A program made the position numbers and the translations under genes. From Chondrus crispus (taxonomy: Eukaryota > Rhodophyta > Florideophyceae > Gigartinales > Gigartinaceae), in contig NW_005179258.1 of the NCBI RefSeq assembly GCF_000350225.1, forward strand, positions 73,813 to 137,812: DNA of 64,000 nt. Direction: 5' to 3'. Of this stretch, positions 21,545 through 34,100 are shown in pieces. Position 1 is the first letter of the stretch. Each line of letters starts with the position of its first letter. The notes under the pieces are model-generated. The model was not told where the DNA came from. It ran no database searches and was given only the letters and a program-made list of their open reading frames with translations.

Positions 21545-22672
21545 GCCGCTCGCCGTCGAGGCGAGAGCGCGAAGACGCGAAGTCCGTTTTCTACCTGGCG
21601 CACCTCGCCTTCGTGGCGGGCGCGCCGGCGCCTGTGCCTCGGGCGGTGGCGGTTGGTACCGCCCCCCGTCGTACAGTAGACTGGCCGGCCCTCGCCGTCC
21701 GTGGCGAGGGCGCGGCGCACGGCGAAGCGCGACGACGATCCTTATCCTTGTCGGCCCTCGCCACCGATGGCGAGAGCGCGGCGCGCAACGCCGCGCGACG
21801 CATGCAATTCTTCTTGGCCCCCTCGCCGTCGGCGGCGAGGGCTTGTAGGGCAGCGCCGTTGCCTGTCATTCCCGTTGCGTGAAGTATCCTGCCCGCGGCC
21901 CCACTCCGCGCTGCGGTGCCGCGGAAAGTCCGCGTGGAAGCGCCTGGGCCTCGCAAGCTCGGCCCGCAGCGCTCCCGGAGGACTTTTTCCGGCGCTTCTC
22001 GCGCTCCGGTTCCACCGAGGCAAGGTCCCACGCGGGTGTCATCTTCGTCCCCCCCCAGCCAATCGGGGCGAGGGCAGAGCGGGCGGTATTCTCCTTATCA
22101 ACGCGCCCATTGCCATCGAGGGGCGGGCGCAGGACGCACTGAAGCTCGTATTGTCCTTGGAACCCCTCGCCATCGGTGACGAGGGCCCAACGTGCGACGA
22201 ACGTTCTTATCCTCGGCGTCCCTCGCCATTCGGGGCGAGGGCGCGCGACGCGGTCGTTCTTCTTGATGCCTCTCGCCGTCGGTGGCAAGGGCAGGGCGTG
22301 CAGTAGTCGTCTTCTTTCGCGCCCCTCGCCGTCCGGAGACGGGGGCGCGAGCGCGCGGCCGGTGGTCTTCCACTTGGCGTCCCTTTCTGTCTGAGGCGAG
22401 GGCGCGGCGCGCTGGTACAGCACGAGGAATTCGTCTTCTCGCGCGGCGCCTGTCCTTATCTTTCGCGCCCCTCGCTTTCCGGGCGGCGGGGGCGCGTGCG
22501 CGTGGCATTCGTCTCCTTCAGCGCGCCGCCTCGCCACCGGGGCGAGGACTCAGACGCACGGCGTCCGTTCTCTCCTTCAGCGCGCCCCTCGCCACCACGG
22601 CAAGGGCGCAGACGCACGGCGTCCATTCTCTCCTTAGCGTCCTTGGCGTCGTGGCGAGGGAGCCGGAGCACG
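21545..22672. repeat. Array of about 15 imperfect hairpin repeats
   Basis: The core CCCTCGCC-N(3-6)-GGCGAGGGCGC is itself a hairpin. It recurs at about 21547, 21601, 21689, 21755, 21818, 22060, 22115, 22166, 22222, 22268, 22322, 22380, 22470, 22525, 22585 and 22640, separated by divergent 25-35-base spacers often containing TTCTTATCC or TCTCCTT. Spacing is mostly 45-65 bp, and 21845-22055 is less regular. On the minus strand it can be read as degenerate repeats like ALATDGEGR, so a repetitive peptide is an alternative to a structural role. Confidence 0.75.
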
Positions 22673-23168
22673 ACACCAAGGACGCTCCGATGCCCACGCG
22701 CGGGGTGCGGGGAAAAAGGTCGGTGGAAAGCTCGAGGCCGTGTCTTTGTCGGAGTCTTCCCGATTCTCAGCCGGTGGGCCCCGCAGCGGGACGTCGTCCG
22801 CCACGCTCGGCTTTGGTAGGGTACCTCCTCCGGTCATCTCATTTGCGGGGGAGGGTACCCATTTCCCACACGGAATGCGCCGTGAATTGGGACTTTTCTT
22901 GTAATACACATGTGCTGCGACCTTTTTCCGTCCGCGGCGCAATCAGAAAATCATCCCAAAAATTGTCGTAATTTCCCGCGGAAACAATTTCTGCCAAAAA
23001 ATCAGAGCACGGTTTCTGATTGGTGCGCTGTCGTCTGAGGAAGAAATCTTCCGAAAATTAAATCATGACATGCGCCGTGTTTAGCGACAAAAAGTTCTAA
23101 TTCCAGGAGCAGACTCTTAAGTTCAGGCGAGCTCGTCGATATGCCCTTACCCGTAACGGAGCGATTCC
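22673..23168. other. Unassigned end of the Ty3-2 accessory region
   Basis: The GC-rich left part gives way near 22860 to AT-rich sequence with aaaatcatcccaaaaattg-type runs and a purine-rich patch before the pol end. No open frame or motif is convincing. Confidence 0.3.
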
Positions 23169-23202
23169 GGCCCCCCCTTAAGCGTGAACGTCCGCGTTCA
23201 CG
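23169..23202 (-). promoter_or_regulatory. Inner copy of the polypurine/pol-end motif, Ty3-2
   Basis: It encodes the last pol residues (NADVHA) and the stop, then continues into AAGGGGGGGCC. It repeats the motif beside the 3' LTR at 21127-21164. Confidence 0.65.
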
Positions 23203-26200
23203 TCTGGGGAGAGGTTTCTGCCGGTGCGCCTCCGGAGGCGTTGGGCGTAACAAGAGACCAACTCCTCCGGGACGTGAGTCCGCGCAGTCCAAGTGGGCGC
23301 GTCGTAATCTGCCCACTTGATGAGGAACTCTGTAGTTCCGTCTTCCATGACTCGATGTCTCAGTAGCCGTTCAACGGCATACTGCGTTCCCGCGGTGACC
23401 TTATCGGCGAGGTCCCGTGGGGTCGTCGTACTTGCTCGTGGCGCGTCTATCGGAGACGGCGCGTACACGCAGCGGTCGGCGGAGACTCGCTCGGTGACCC
23501 CATCACGATCGATCGTGATGGTTCGGCGGTCATTGGCGAGCACGCAGTAGGGTCCGACAGCGGGCGAGGCGAGCTTGTTCGATGTCATAGCCCCATCGGT
23601 GGGGTTGAGATATACGTATTCTCCGGGACGGAGGCGGGAATTAATACGTCGTATGCGCTTATCGAAGTCGCGCTTGTAGCGAGCCTGCGTCCGATGCAGG
23701 CTCCCGTAGGCCTTCTGGATAGTCGAGTCCAAGGTCTTGAGGAACTCGGCACGTTGGTTCCCCCTATCGGGAGGGGGCGCGTCGCCGTCCGCCCGTTGGA
23801 GAGAGAACTCCAGTGGTGGCCTGCTGAGCACGAGGTCAAACGGCGTAGTGCGTGTGGTTCAATGTACGTGGGAGTTGTACGCATACGTAAGCGGCCCCAC
23901 GTACACATCCTAGTCGTCCTGGTGTTCACCCACGTAGTTCCTCAGCATCGAGGCGATTGTTCAGTTATATCGCTCGACTTGCCCGTTCGTCTGGGGATGG
24001 TACGCCGAAGTGTACAAATTAGTTATCCCCAGAACACGGCACGTGCTGCGGAAGATCTTGGCATTAAACTGAGGGCCGTTGTCCGAAAGCAACGTGCGAG
24101 GGACGCCATACTTGAACACCCACGAGTCGCAGAACGCAACTGCGACCGTGTACGCTGTTATCGTGCGGAGCGCAACGACTTTCGTCAGCTTACTGAAGCG
24201 GTCCGTAATCACGAGCAGGAATCGTTTTCCTGTCTTCGTCTTGGGGAGCGGCCCCAAGATGTCGATTGCGAGGCTCTCGAGAGGCCTCGTAGCTGGAAAC
24301 AACCTCAATCGGTTGAGATGTTTCCTCAGCTTCACCCGGTTCATCGCGCAGGTTCGACACCCTCGCACCGTTGCTGCCACGTCTGCAGCCAGGTGGGACC
24401 AGTAGTACTCGCGTCGAAGTGCGTAGTACATACGGTTCTGGCCCGGGTGCCCCGCGATGGCCGGATTGTGGCACAGGCGAAGGAGCCTGGCGCGAAGCGT
24501 CCAAGGTACCACCACCTGAACGATATCAGGGTCGAGGGGGGGCCCGTTTGAGCACCCCTTGGTAGTCCTCGAAGAACGCGGAGTCCCGGGACTCTGACTG
24601 TCGTGCCAAAACGGTTTAGCAGAAGTCATCTACGCGTTGCTCCTCGGCTATCTCCTCTATCGTAAGAGGGGCCGGAAGGTCGTCCTGTGGTGGGGCGACC
24701 CGGGCATCGAGCCCGCCAGCCTCGGAGTCTTCGGCGCGCTGGATGTCGGCGGCGTCGAACTCGTCGTTCTCCTCCAAAAACGAATTGGGTCCTTGGAGAG
24801 CGGGGGCTTCGTCGTCGCCTCTCGGTTCGTCGCGCGTCCGTACGCGCGACCTTGTTCGGGCTTCGGCTTGGTTCCGTGTCGTTACGAAGACATGGACGGC
24901 CTGATGATCACAACTCGCAGTACAAGAGTGTCCGCGAGCTCGTTCGATACGTCTCGAACTGTCGTGCCCCCGTCGAAAGTGGGGATGTCGTCATCCACCT
25001 CGACGGTGGGGCGAGGGTCATCGGCGACCTTCGGTGACATGAGTCGTGACAGGGCATCGGGCACCTGATGCACGCGTCCGGGGCGGTACTGAATGGTGAA
25101 ATCGTATTCAGGCAGACGTAGCCGCCACCGGGTGAGTCTTCCAGAACTCTCGGTGAGGGACATGAGCCATCGGAGGGCGTCATGGTCCGTCCGTACGGTG
25201 AACTTCGTGCCTTCTACGTACGGCTGTAGTGTGCGGACGGCCCACACTACTGCGAAACACTCGCGTTCGGTAGCGCTGTAGTTGCGCTCACTATCGGACA
25301 GTGAGTAAGACCAATACCCCACGGGGCGCCAGTCGCTCGGCTCTTCGTGCCCCTGAAGTAAGGTGCAGCCGAGTTGATAGGCACTCGCGTCGGTGTCTAT
25401 CATGTACGGACGACCGTGCCGGGGCATCGCGAGGATCGGCGGAGCGATCATGCACTTCTTAAGGTTCTCGAACGCCTGAAGTTGCAGCTCCGTGGGGTTA
25501 TAGAAATCGGGATCCGAATCCTTGCGCGTCATGTCAGTCAGAGGACGCGCAATCTTAGCGAACCCGTTAACGAATCGGCGGTATACGTTACACGCCCCGA
25601 GGAACGAGCGCACTTGCGTCAACGTCCTCGGGAACGTGAACGTCTTGGAAGCGTCGGCCGCCGTATCAGCCACGCTCAACTTGCCTGGGGAGATGACGTG
25701 CCCCAGGTACTGCACCTTCAGACCGAAGAAGCTGCACTTCTTGAGTTTAAGGGAGATACCGGAACTCCGCAGTAAGCTCAAGACGGTATCGAGATGCCTC
25801 GCTTGTTCTCCGTGCGTACGGGAGAACACGATCACGTCGTCGAGATAGACGAGGCATATTTGCCAGCGGACTCCGGAGAGTATTATGTCGAGCGCACATT
25901 GGAAGGTGGCCGGTACCCCTTTGAGTCCAAACGGCGTGCGCAAGTGGCGAAACGTGCCCACGTGCGTCGTAAACGTGGTCTTATCACGGTCTTCCGGAGC
26001 GACCGGGATCTGCCAATAACCGGAATTGCAGTCCAACGTGGTGAAGACGGCTGCATCTCCTAACGAGTCGATGCAGTCGTTCATCCGTGGCAGCGGATAC
26101 GAATCCGCTGCGGTCTTCGCGTTGAGACGCCGGTAGTCCACGCAGAACCGAAGAGAGCCGTCTTTCTTCGGTACGAGCACCACGGGGGACGCCCACTCGG

Positions 26201-27911
26201 TGCTCGCGGGCTCGATAACCCCTGCGTTCAACATCTTGTTGACCTCCTTCGCGACCATTTCGCGCATGGCCGGGCCCTTCCGATAGGGCATAGAACGAAT
26301 CGGTTTCGTTCCCGGTTCGAGGGGAATGCGGTGCTCCGTGGCTTGGATCGTTCCAAACGCACCGCTCCACAGACTCGAGTGCTTACGGAGCATCTCGAGT
26401 ACGTGGCCACGGAGCTTGTCATCGTCGATGTATGACAGGTCGATCTCTTTTTCCCAATCCATCGGTGGATTTTCGGGATCCATCTGCTGGGGGAGTACAG
26501 TACTCCTCGCCGTCGGTTGGCATAAAGGTGACCGTTCGTCCGGGTCGACCCCCCTGCCCCCGGCGGTGGTCTTATTGTCGGAGTTGGATCGGCCATCTCC
26601 TACCCCACCGACTTGATCCGTCAAGTCGGTCAGGTGTAGCGCGTGCGCGATCTCCTCGGCGACCTTACGTTCGGGAGTGAGGATCGCGAGGGGGTTGCGC
26701 TTCGCGTATCCCACGACGGTGTGCTTCGGAAGCCTCTTTTCTCGTCGTGAGAAATTCGCGACGATGACGTCGAAGGTCTGATTCGGTAGGACCTCTGCGA
26801 CGCCATTCGTAAGCCTCACTCCATGTCGGTGTTGGAGTGAGGGCTTGGGTTCCAGGAACACGAGGCCCCTCCCCGCGGTTGTCACACCCACGCGGGCTTG
26901 TGACATCGCGGGGATGGTAACCCAGCGGGCGATTCGGATCGCCTGCGGGGCTTCCTCGCGTACGTCCGGCCGACCCGTGTGTCGCCCGTGTCGCCTGGTA
27001 GAGGGAGTCGACTCCCCCTTTCCGCCGACGATGGCGACAGAACCGCCTTGGCGTAGCTCCATTCGTTGAGCTTCGATGTCGATACATCGCACGTGCGTAT
27101 CGATGAAGGCCGTGCCGAGGAGGACTGGCACGGCGAGCCGGTCCGCGACTACGAACGGAATTCAGAACACCGTGTTCCTCAACCGCACGGCCAGGCGGAC
27201 GACGGCCGAAAGCTTGAGGGGGTTGCTATTCGCGCCTGCCAATCGTGGCAGAGGTGCGTCGTGCACGACGTAACGCGTCCAATCGGGGGGAAGGTCGGCC
27301 TTCCTCACCAGATTATACCCCGAGCACGTATCAACTGCGATCGTGCGGGGTTGAAATACATTTCCCTTTGTGGCTATCGAGCCGAGGACGTTGTAGATCT
27401 TCGACGTCATAAGGCAAATGACGCCGTCGACAACCTTCGGGGCGACCTTATCGGTGAGGTCGTTCCGCCGGGGCCTTAGATTTCGGTGCTGGCCCCGTTT
27501 GCGTTTCCTTCTCCCCCTTCCTTGTGGCGTCCGCGGATCAGTGACGCCCCTCGGATTACTCGAGTCCGTACGACACGGACCTTTTTCCAGCGACCTTGGG
27601 CTCGCGGGAGTCAGGGGGTCGACCGAATCTTTTCGGTCGTCGTTGCCCCCGTCGCCTTCGTTACGCCTCACCGGGACGTCGGCTGTCCCCGTGTCTTGTT
27701 CTCCTAACGTCGGGCCTTCGGAGGCCTCGACGTGCGCTCTCTCCTGTATCGGCATTACAGGAGCTCCCGTGCTCGCCTCCGGTAGCGGGGGATGTATTAT
27801 CGGACAATACCCCCCGTGTCCTTGGCGAGCACGCGGGGTCGGGTCTAGTTCGTTGGGAAGAGACGGGTCACGCGACCGCGTGTACGTAACCGTCTTTACC
27901 CTTTTTTTGAA
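23178..27911 (-). pseudogene. Ty3-2 pol: protease, RT, RNase H, integrase, chromodomain
   Basis: Pol opens in the +1 frame relative to gag, overlapping it by 44 nt (27868-27911). Protease: AVDTCSGYNLVRKA, then VPVLLGTAFID. RT: FCVDYRRLNAKT, LVYLDDVIVFSRT. RNase H: IDTDASAYQLG, TERECFAVVWAV, RTDHDALRWL. Integrase: an H2C2 zinc region with CRTCAMNRV; catalytic Asp in LAIDILGP and LLSDNGPQFN; Glu in NGQVERYN. C-terminal chromodomain: YAVERLLRHRVMEDG and FLIKWADYDAPTW. Breaks: TGA 27162 (Arg in Ty3-1), a 1-base deletion near 24935, TAA 24616 (Gln in Ty3-1), TGA 23961, TAG 23910 (Trp in Ty3-1) and one more TGA near 23855. The element cannot make an intact polyprotein. Confidence 0.9.
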
Positions 27912-28199
27912 CTACCTGTGCGATCGGAGCTAACCTCCTGACTATCGACGGCCAGGTCTTCTTCGGGTAGCCGTCCGCGTGGGTCGGGACGATTCCCCCA
28001 TTGCGCCTCAGCGGCCCTGGCGAAGTATTCGGGTACTTCCGGGCCTTGACCTGCGGCGTCCAGTCGTCGCAGGATATGGGGGACGAAGCGAGTCGGCTCT
28101 CCTTCGTGACCGTCCGTGGGTAGAGGGTACGGATCCTCTACCCAGTCTTGCAAGTACATTATCGCATTTTGTACCTGTTGGGGTAACCGAGAACGGTCT
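27868..28199 (-). pseudogene. Ty3-2 gag, 3' part
   Basis: This is the C-terminal end of gag, separated from its 5' part by Ty3-3. It matches the end of Ty3-1 gag (VQNAIMYLQDWVEDPYPLP through KDGYVHAVA and TGA at 27868-27870). A frame change near 27970 relative to the upstream sequence suggests a small indel. The left TSD copy ggtct is at 28195-28199. Confidence 0.75.
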
Positions 28200-29141
28200 T
28201 GTAGTGCAATGCGCCTGTTAGGCAGAGACCAAGGTCCGACGGTCCAACACAAACAACAGCAACACAAACAACAACTGCCAACGGCACAGCGCTACGGAGT
28301 GTTCGAAGCTCCCTGTCCTCTTTAAGCGGGTTTGCGGCCCGCAGTAGCTCGGATCCCTGATATGGGGGGGGCGCAAAGAGAAGGGCCCCGCCCGGGATCG
28401 GTAAATGGTGGTAGAGACTTGTAAAGGCAACTGCTCGACGAGTTCGGAGGGGTGTTTAGGTAAACCTGGTCCGATGGGTCGTAAATCCAATGCTCGAAGA
28501 GCGCCTTGTACACCTTATACCCTTGATAAGGTCTTCGACGGGGACGCCGCAACGTAGCCCGTCGGGAAAGAAGAAAACGTAGCAGCGCTACACCGTCGTA
28601 CTGCCCGATGGCAAAGTACCAACAACGGATCGGTCCCAACCAGATTCCGATGGAACCAACACTGAGAAAAGCACCACTGGTGCACCAACACAAAAGCCCG
28701 ATGGCGAATGACGTCACGTTGCGGATCGCAATCCTACAAGGTGGGACCAACTCAAGATTAAGGGAAATTAGGATAGGGAAATAAAGGAAAATTGATAAGG
28801 AAAAAGGGGACCCCCGAGCGATGAAGGATGCCGTAGGCTTAGGTAAAAGGGAGCGTCTTGGTAGAGACGGACTTCGACCAAGGCGACATTCAACTCCGGC
28901 AACTCGGGTTACCTTTACTGACTTGGTCGTCAGAGGGCTAAGGTATATATCGCCCCGCCGGAGCCGCTACAGTAGCTCTCGGCGCTAGATCCTAGATCTA
29001 ATCTAATGTTAAATAACTAATATGCAAGTAATTAATATTAATAATTAAAATAATAAAGTGAAATGATTTCCACTTTTGCTTGTCATACCCCATCATTTTC
29101 ATTTCTTTTCACCCCCCTTTTCAGGTGCGTATTGCACTACA
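28200..29141 (-). repeat. Ty3-3 3' LTR
   Basis: 942 bp. A TATA box (GGCGATATATACC on the minus strand, about 28942-28953) is shared with the solo LTR at 3310-3320. The adjoining internal sequence on the minus strand, AGAAGGGGGATA, is the polypurine tract. Confidence 0.95.
28942..28953 (-). promoter_or_regulatory. LTR TATA box
   Basis: GGCGATATATACC is kept in both Ty3-3 LTRs (also about 42822-42833) and in the much older solo LTR at 3310-3320, which points to selection on it as the core promoter. Confidence 0.6.
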
Positions 29142-29477
29142 TATCCCCCTTCTGAGCGCCCTTGCGTAACGCCCAGCCATCGTATAATCTCCTGCCGCTG
29201 CTGACCGTGTTTCCCGGTCATCAATCACTCTGCGCGGCGTTCTAGCAATGGTAAGACGAAAATACCATGCTTCCCATCGGAACACTCGGACGATAGTGCC
29301 ACCCGTAGACGTCCAGGTGTTGCCTTTCCTCGCAAGTTCGAAGGGCCCCGAGGTCTTCCTTCCATACCCCGTCTACCCCCTGTTACCATCCCTGCCGAGC
29401 CGGCCTTCCATCCGGGCTACCATTCCTCTTGGGTAGCCCGCCGTCATCCTTCGCTCGAGGAGCTGCAGAACAAAACC

Positions 29478-31193
29478 ATGCGTGATAACGCAGCCCTGTT
29501 TGCTTCTGCTCAATGGTTCTCCTCTGTGGGCGTCCGCGACCTCGACGGCATCAAAAATAATTTCGCCGACGATGCGGGCATGTTGCCCGGTAACCTCCCT
29601 TTGCAGGCCATTCACACCTTTGACTGGCGCGCCCGCATTGCTATACCCACCTCCATCCTACGTCACTCCTCCCCGCGCGGTCGCTCCTCCTTATCCCTGC
29701 GCTTCATGGACGCTGTGCTCACTCGGATCGAGATTCCTATGGCCGACGCCCTCATACCTTCATGTTACCACTGCGACACTTGGCAGTGTCGTACGGAGGG
29801 GGAACGACTCTACCTCGACAACCTCATCGACTGCACCTATGGTGACCCCGTGTCCGAGGCGGACCGACTGTGGCGCAACCGACGCACCGCCACGACCGAC
29901 GCCATGTTTTGGACCCAAGCCATTCTTCCCACAAACTTTCGCCATACGAAGCGCGGCGGTATTTTCTTTTTCCAAAATACTGTACGCTTTGAACGTCGGG
30001 TCCGATCCGACACTGGGTACTTCGTGGCGTACCAGATGATTGAAGCTCGTGAAATTTCCAGACAGCACTACACCAATCGATACCAACGAACCCCATCCTG
30101 GTGGAGTCAATACGAGGTATGTCAGGGTTTCTGGGCTGAGTTAGGCCCCATCCTGACATATTACGGCAGTCATTTAAGCGATTCGCAGCACGGGCTGTGG
30201 ACTGTGTTTCTCACGGAGTGGTGCGTGAAAGTCGCCGCCACCCTCCTGTGGGAAGTTTTCGACTGTTGGCGCCTGTGGCACCTCCCTTCGAAACTCCGCG
30301 AACAGATGCGTCTCCTCGATTTTTCTGTCCCCCTTGGCGGGTCCGATGTGGACCGTGAAGTGCACGCCCTCCTCGATATGATCGAGACCGTAGCGTAGGA
30401 TTGCGTTCCTCCACAAAATTCGTCTTGGTCCTTTTCACGCGGGCGACCCTCTTTTTCCCCTGGTAGAAATCATCCAACTGCCGGCGACTTCCTGTGGATC
30501 AACCCCTGGTCCTCCTCCCTCTGTTCTGCCTGGGAGGCCCAGATGAGCCGCCGTTTCGGAAATCAACCACCAACCCCCAACGCAGTCACTGTGGTGAACG
30601 CGGATCCTCGAGAGCCTGAGATGTGCTCTCGATCTTCGGCCCCAACTTCCCCTCTCCCTGCACCGGTCCGTCCCTCCGCGTCTGAGGCCCCAGTGTGCGT
30701 CGTACTTCCTCCCACGAACTCGGCGGAAACCTTGTCGCTTCGAGTCGTGTCTTCCTCCGAAGTGAATCCAACCTCACTTCCTGCTTCCCCATCACGCGAG
30801 GGACAGCTCATCACACCCGCCCCTGCTTTGCCATTGCCGTCATGCACGGCACCCGTGGGCTTGACCCGCCCTCAGGCTCTTCCGCGCGCCGAGATTTCTC
30901 CTGCGAGCTGCTCGACGGGAACCATTTCAATCCAAGAAGCCCCTCCGTCGGCCGGGGGTCCGACCCCACGTCCGGCTTGCCCTTCACCTGAGGGTCCGCT
31001 CCTTGCCCCTACCTCGGGCCCTCCATCATCTACAATTCCCAAAGAAAATACCTCTGCTGCCGCCGTTTACCATCGCCTTCTCATGGCTCATGGTGTGGAG
31101 GGAGAAGCTCTCCAGGGGGCGTCCCTGGACGACTTGCGAGTTCTAGCTCGGCTTGTCACCTCCCTTCCAAAGGGAAAATCCCTTGGGGCATAG
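29478..31193 (+). CDS. Antisense ORF of Ty3-3 between pol and 3' LTR
   Basis: Opposite in sense to gag-pol. A 306-codon frame (29478-30398) and a 216-codon frame (30543-31193) lie in the same phase, and the DNA between them is open: a single TAG at 30396-30398 separates them. The frame is also open upstream to 29205 without an ATG. The first part is Trp- and aromatic-rich, with a Cys cluster CYHCDTWQC at residues 96-104 and PSWWSQYEVCQGFWAEL. The second is Pro/Ser-rich with a helical end (LDDLRVLARLVTSLP). No family is recognised. The low number of stops in a recent element suggests coding; a captured host gene and a retroelement accessory protein are both possible. Confidence 0.6.
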
Positions 31194-34100
31194 TCTCGTT
31201 GAGACGGCGGCCACAGCACTCCCTTGCAACTTGTCCTTCTTTTCCCATCCTGCCCTCATTATAGTCGACTAGCGACTTTATCGTACGACCTTTGGGCGAT
31301 AAAAAGAACCCACCTGCAAATCCCCCGTTATTTCCAACTTCCTCCTCTTCTTTTTTTTCTGCGTACCGTCACTGCGGTCATACCCCTCTTTTCACCAACT
31401 TCCTCCTCTTTTGCACTTTCAATTCTCCCTTTCCTGATTCCCCAATGTTTCCTTCTCTTCACTCCCTCCTCTTTATCCTTGGCAATTTTCCCCCCACTTT
31501 TCATGCGCCCTTTTTACCTCTTCAGATTCCTCGCTTACCCCCTCTTTTCCCTGTTCGGGCGTACTGTAGCCGACGGCTGTCCTCAATCTCCATCGAGCGG
31601 GCAGGAAATACCTGAGAAGTTGTGAAAGGATATGTGCTAGTTGACGCGCCGACCCGCAAAAATCTTAAAACAAAGTTTCTCCGTTTGGCCTCAAACGCCA
31701 GAACCGTCAGTGCGATAGAATCCCCGTTCTCACTAGGAGTTATCTTTCAGTCGACGCCACTCTTCCCCATGGCCGTCGATCCAACCTCCGCCTGGCGCTA
31801 TCCATAACGTGAGGACACACGCCGCGCGACGTTGTTCTCCGACCCTTATTATCTCCTCCTGGGCTTGCCATGAACGCCGAGGAACCCACGACGGATGCGC
31901 CTCGTCTCGTGATCGGAAAAGGGCCTCTTCCGGTTCAAACATCCAAATGAAATTGATATCAGGTAATGCCACTATCGGCGTACCAGTGGCGAGGGAGCTG
32001 GAGCATCATTCTACAACCGTGTCCTTGAGGAAAAAGGATCATGAGAATTTGGTAGCCTTAGAAAAGTCATCGTCCTCGTCAGTGCCAATCGCAACTTCTT
32101 CGCTCTGGTCGCGGGGTACTGCGTCTTCGTTTGAAGACTTGACAAGTGACGCGCTCTTTCTCAATCGGGTGCTTCGCTGTCTCCACCCTTGTAGCTATCC
32201 GTCATTTTCACGGGCGCCCCCTTAGAAACAGACTTTTCGAACAATTTGGAGTGGACGTGCAGCGGTGGAAAATGTCCAGTTGTCGCTGTCCCTTGGGAAA
32301 AGACCTCACTCGTTTCTTTCACGGCGGTCTCCGATGGTTACACTGCCTTCCCCGAACAAAATCCCTTGATGCTCCCAGGTCGTCTGCTCTTTCCCTCGCG
32401 TGGGGTTCCACAAAATCCACACAATCCGCTCTCTCCCACGTTGCTACTCCACGCTCGGAGCCCTCTCACGCTTCACCAACTCGTCATGCGATCTCCTCTC
32501 AGCCCCTATCGCTTCAGTCAGACAAGAAATGTCCATCGGCATCACGGATCATATTGAGCCTATGCGACGCGTCGATCTTGATCCCGCCAGCAATTGCCCT
32601 GTAAAAAGTTCCTTGAACCAGCCTTTCGTCAGCAGTTTCAAGTGTGGCGGTTGGCGTCGTGTCGCGGAGTCGGGTTTCATCCTCAAATAAAAATTGTACA
32701 TTGACTAGTTTTCTCCGTCGGGGTGAAGAAGCGGATGAACCTTCTATGCGAGTGCGCGTGACTAGTTTTGCGCAGTCGTCCCCGATTTGTAGACAACGGC
32801 TCACGTTCCCTCATTTCTGCTTCCTGATTTGGCATCCCCCATCTTGCGCCTTCTCGTCTTTGGTAACACTAGAGCAGCTTGTCCTTCCTCTCGACTCGAT
32901 ACACGCGTAATAAATTAATTACGTTCGACGCGGCGCCTTTCTTCCTCGATCCGGCATCGCCTGGTCCGGATAACACGATTTTTTCTTCGCTTCCCGCGGT
33001 GCGGGGTTGGATCTCTGCTTCGCATGAGTCGTAAGACTACCTAGACAAAAACAAATTAAAGAAAACAAACGAAAACGAAACGGTACACCGAAGTGCAGTA
33101 CAACAACAAGAAGTGAGTGAGGAGGTTTCGGTGTCAATAAATCCTTGATGAGGGCGTGATACAACACAGTACGGCGACACAGCGTCGCTATTGATCGGGA
33201 GTGGTGCGGGCAAGTGACGGTGTTCACGATCCGATTGCGTGTCCCTTCGAGGGCGTGCAGTTTTAACTTCGACGAAGTTTTGGGGTTCGTTTTCCGGCGT
33301 GGTGTCAGGCCTTATGTTCTGCGAACAGTCCCCGCGGCGTCGCGACAAGTGTCCATTAAATTTGATTAAAACCCCAGATGATTTGTCGTGTTCCATTTTG
33401 ACTTCACAGAATTTGTCCGTCTGTCTCCCCTTGGGAGTACAGTGCCTCTGAATTCTCTTCGTGAACCCGCTCTGTTGAGGGCAGTATGCCGATCTAAACG
33501 TCATTTCACATTCCGCGCCGGTGCTGTGCGTGGGTTCATACCAGTAAATGGTAGACTCGTTTCCTCATTAGTGCGTATGGTGGTCATCCACCTTCCCTCC
33601 GCCTTCCGTTCCATTCCTTTTGGAACCGATCAAGCCTCGTTCCTCACGAGTCCTCCCCGTTTCCTTCTTGCCTCTCATCATCGTTGATGTACAGTCCTCA
33701 GCGTGCACACGAATCAAGCGCTTGCGTACGAGGTCCACGCAAACTGTACCTCCGTTTGCGAGTTGACTACTTTTCTTCTGACCGTGCTTCCGCGTCGAAC
33801 CAAAACCGAAGTCACCCTGACCATGTGCATCTCCTTACGACGACCAATAAAAATCCTCCGCTACGAGCGGCGGTGTTCCTCACCATCCTGTGAATTGCTC
33901 TTGAGAGCTTGACCGGCGATGTCGCGTCTCGTCTCATCCACTTCCTCTCGATCCGCCTCGCTAACTTGCTCACGCACATCAACTGGATCTTTCCCACACC
34001 TTCTCTCGCGGCTCGAAGGTAACCCGCTCGTCTGTCTGACACAGCCCCCTTATCCCTTAGGGAGTACAGTCAAATGCTCTACCGATTGAGTTACCGGGAG

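Noticed and set aside
21545..22672. CRISPR array suspected from regular palindromic repeats with spacers
   Set aside because: The repeats are degenerate, the spacing is uneven, the locus lies inside a eukaryotic retrotransposon, and there are no cas genes.
24882..24960. Programmed frameshift between RNase H and integrase shared by Ty3-1 and Ty3-2
   Set aside because: Aligning the two shows independent single-base deletions at different positions; each element keeps the frame where the other lost it.
28322..28750. Protein-coding gene inside the Ty3-3 LTR (142-190 codons on the minus strand)
   Set aside because: It is present only because the LTR is GC-rich; the diverged solo LTR at 3180-4157 does not keep the frame open.
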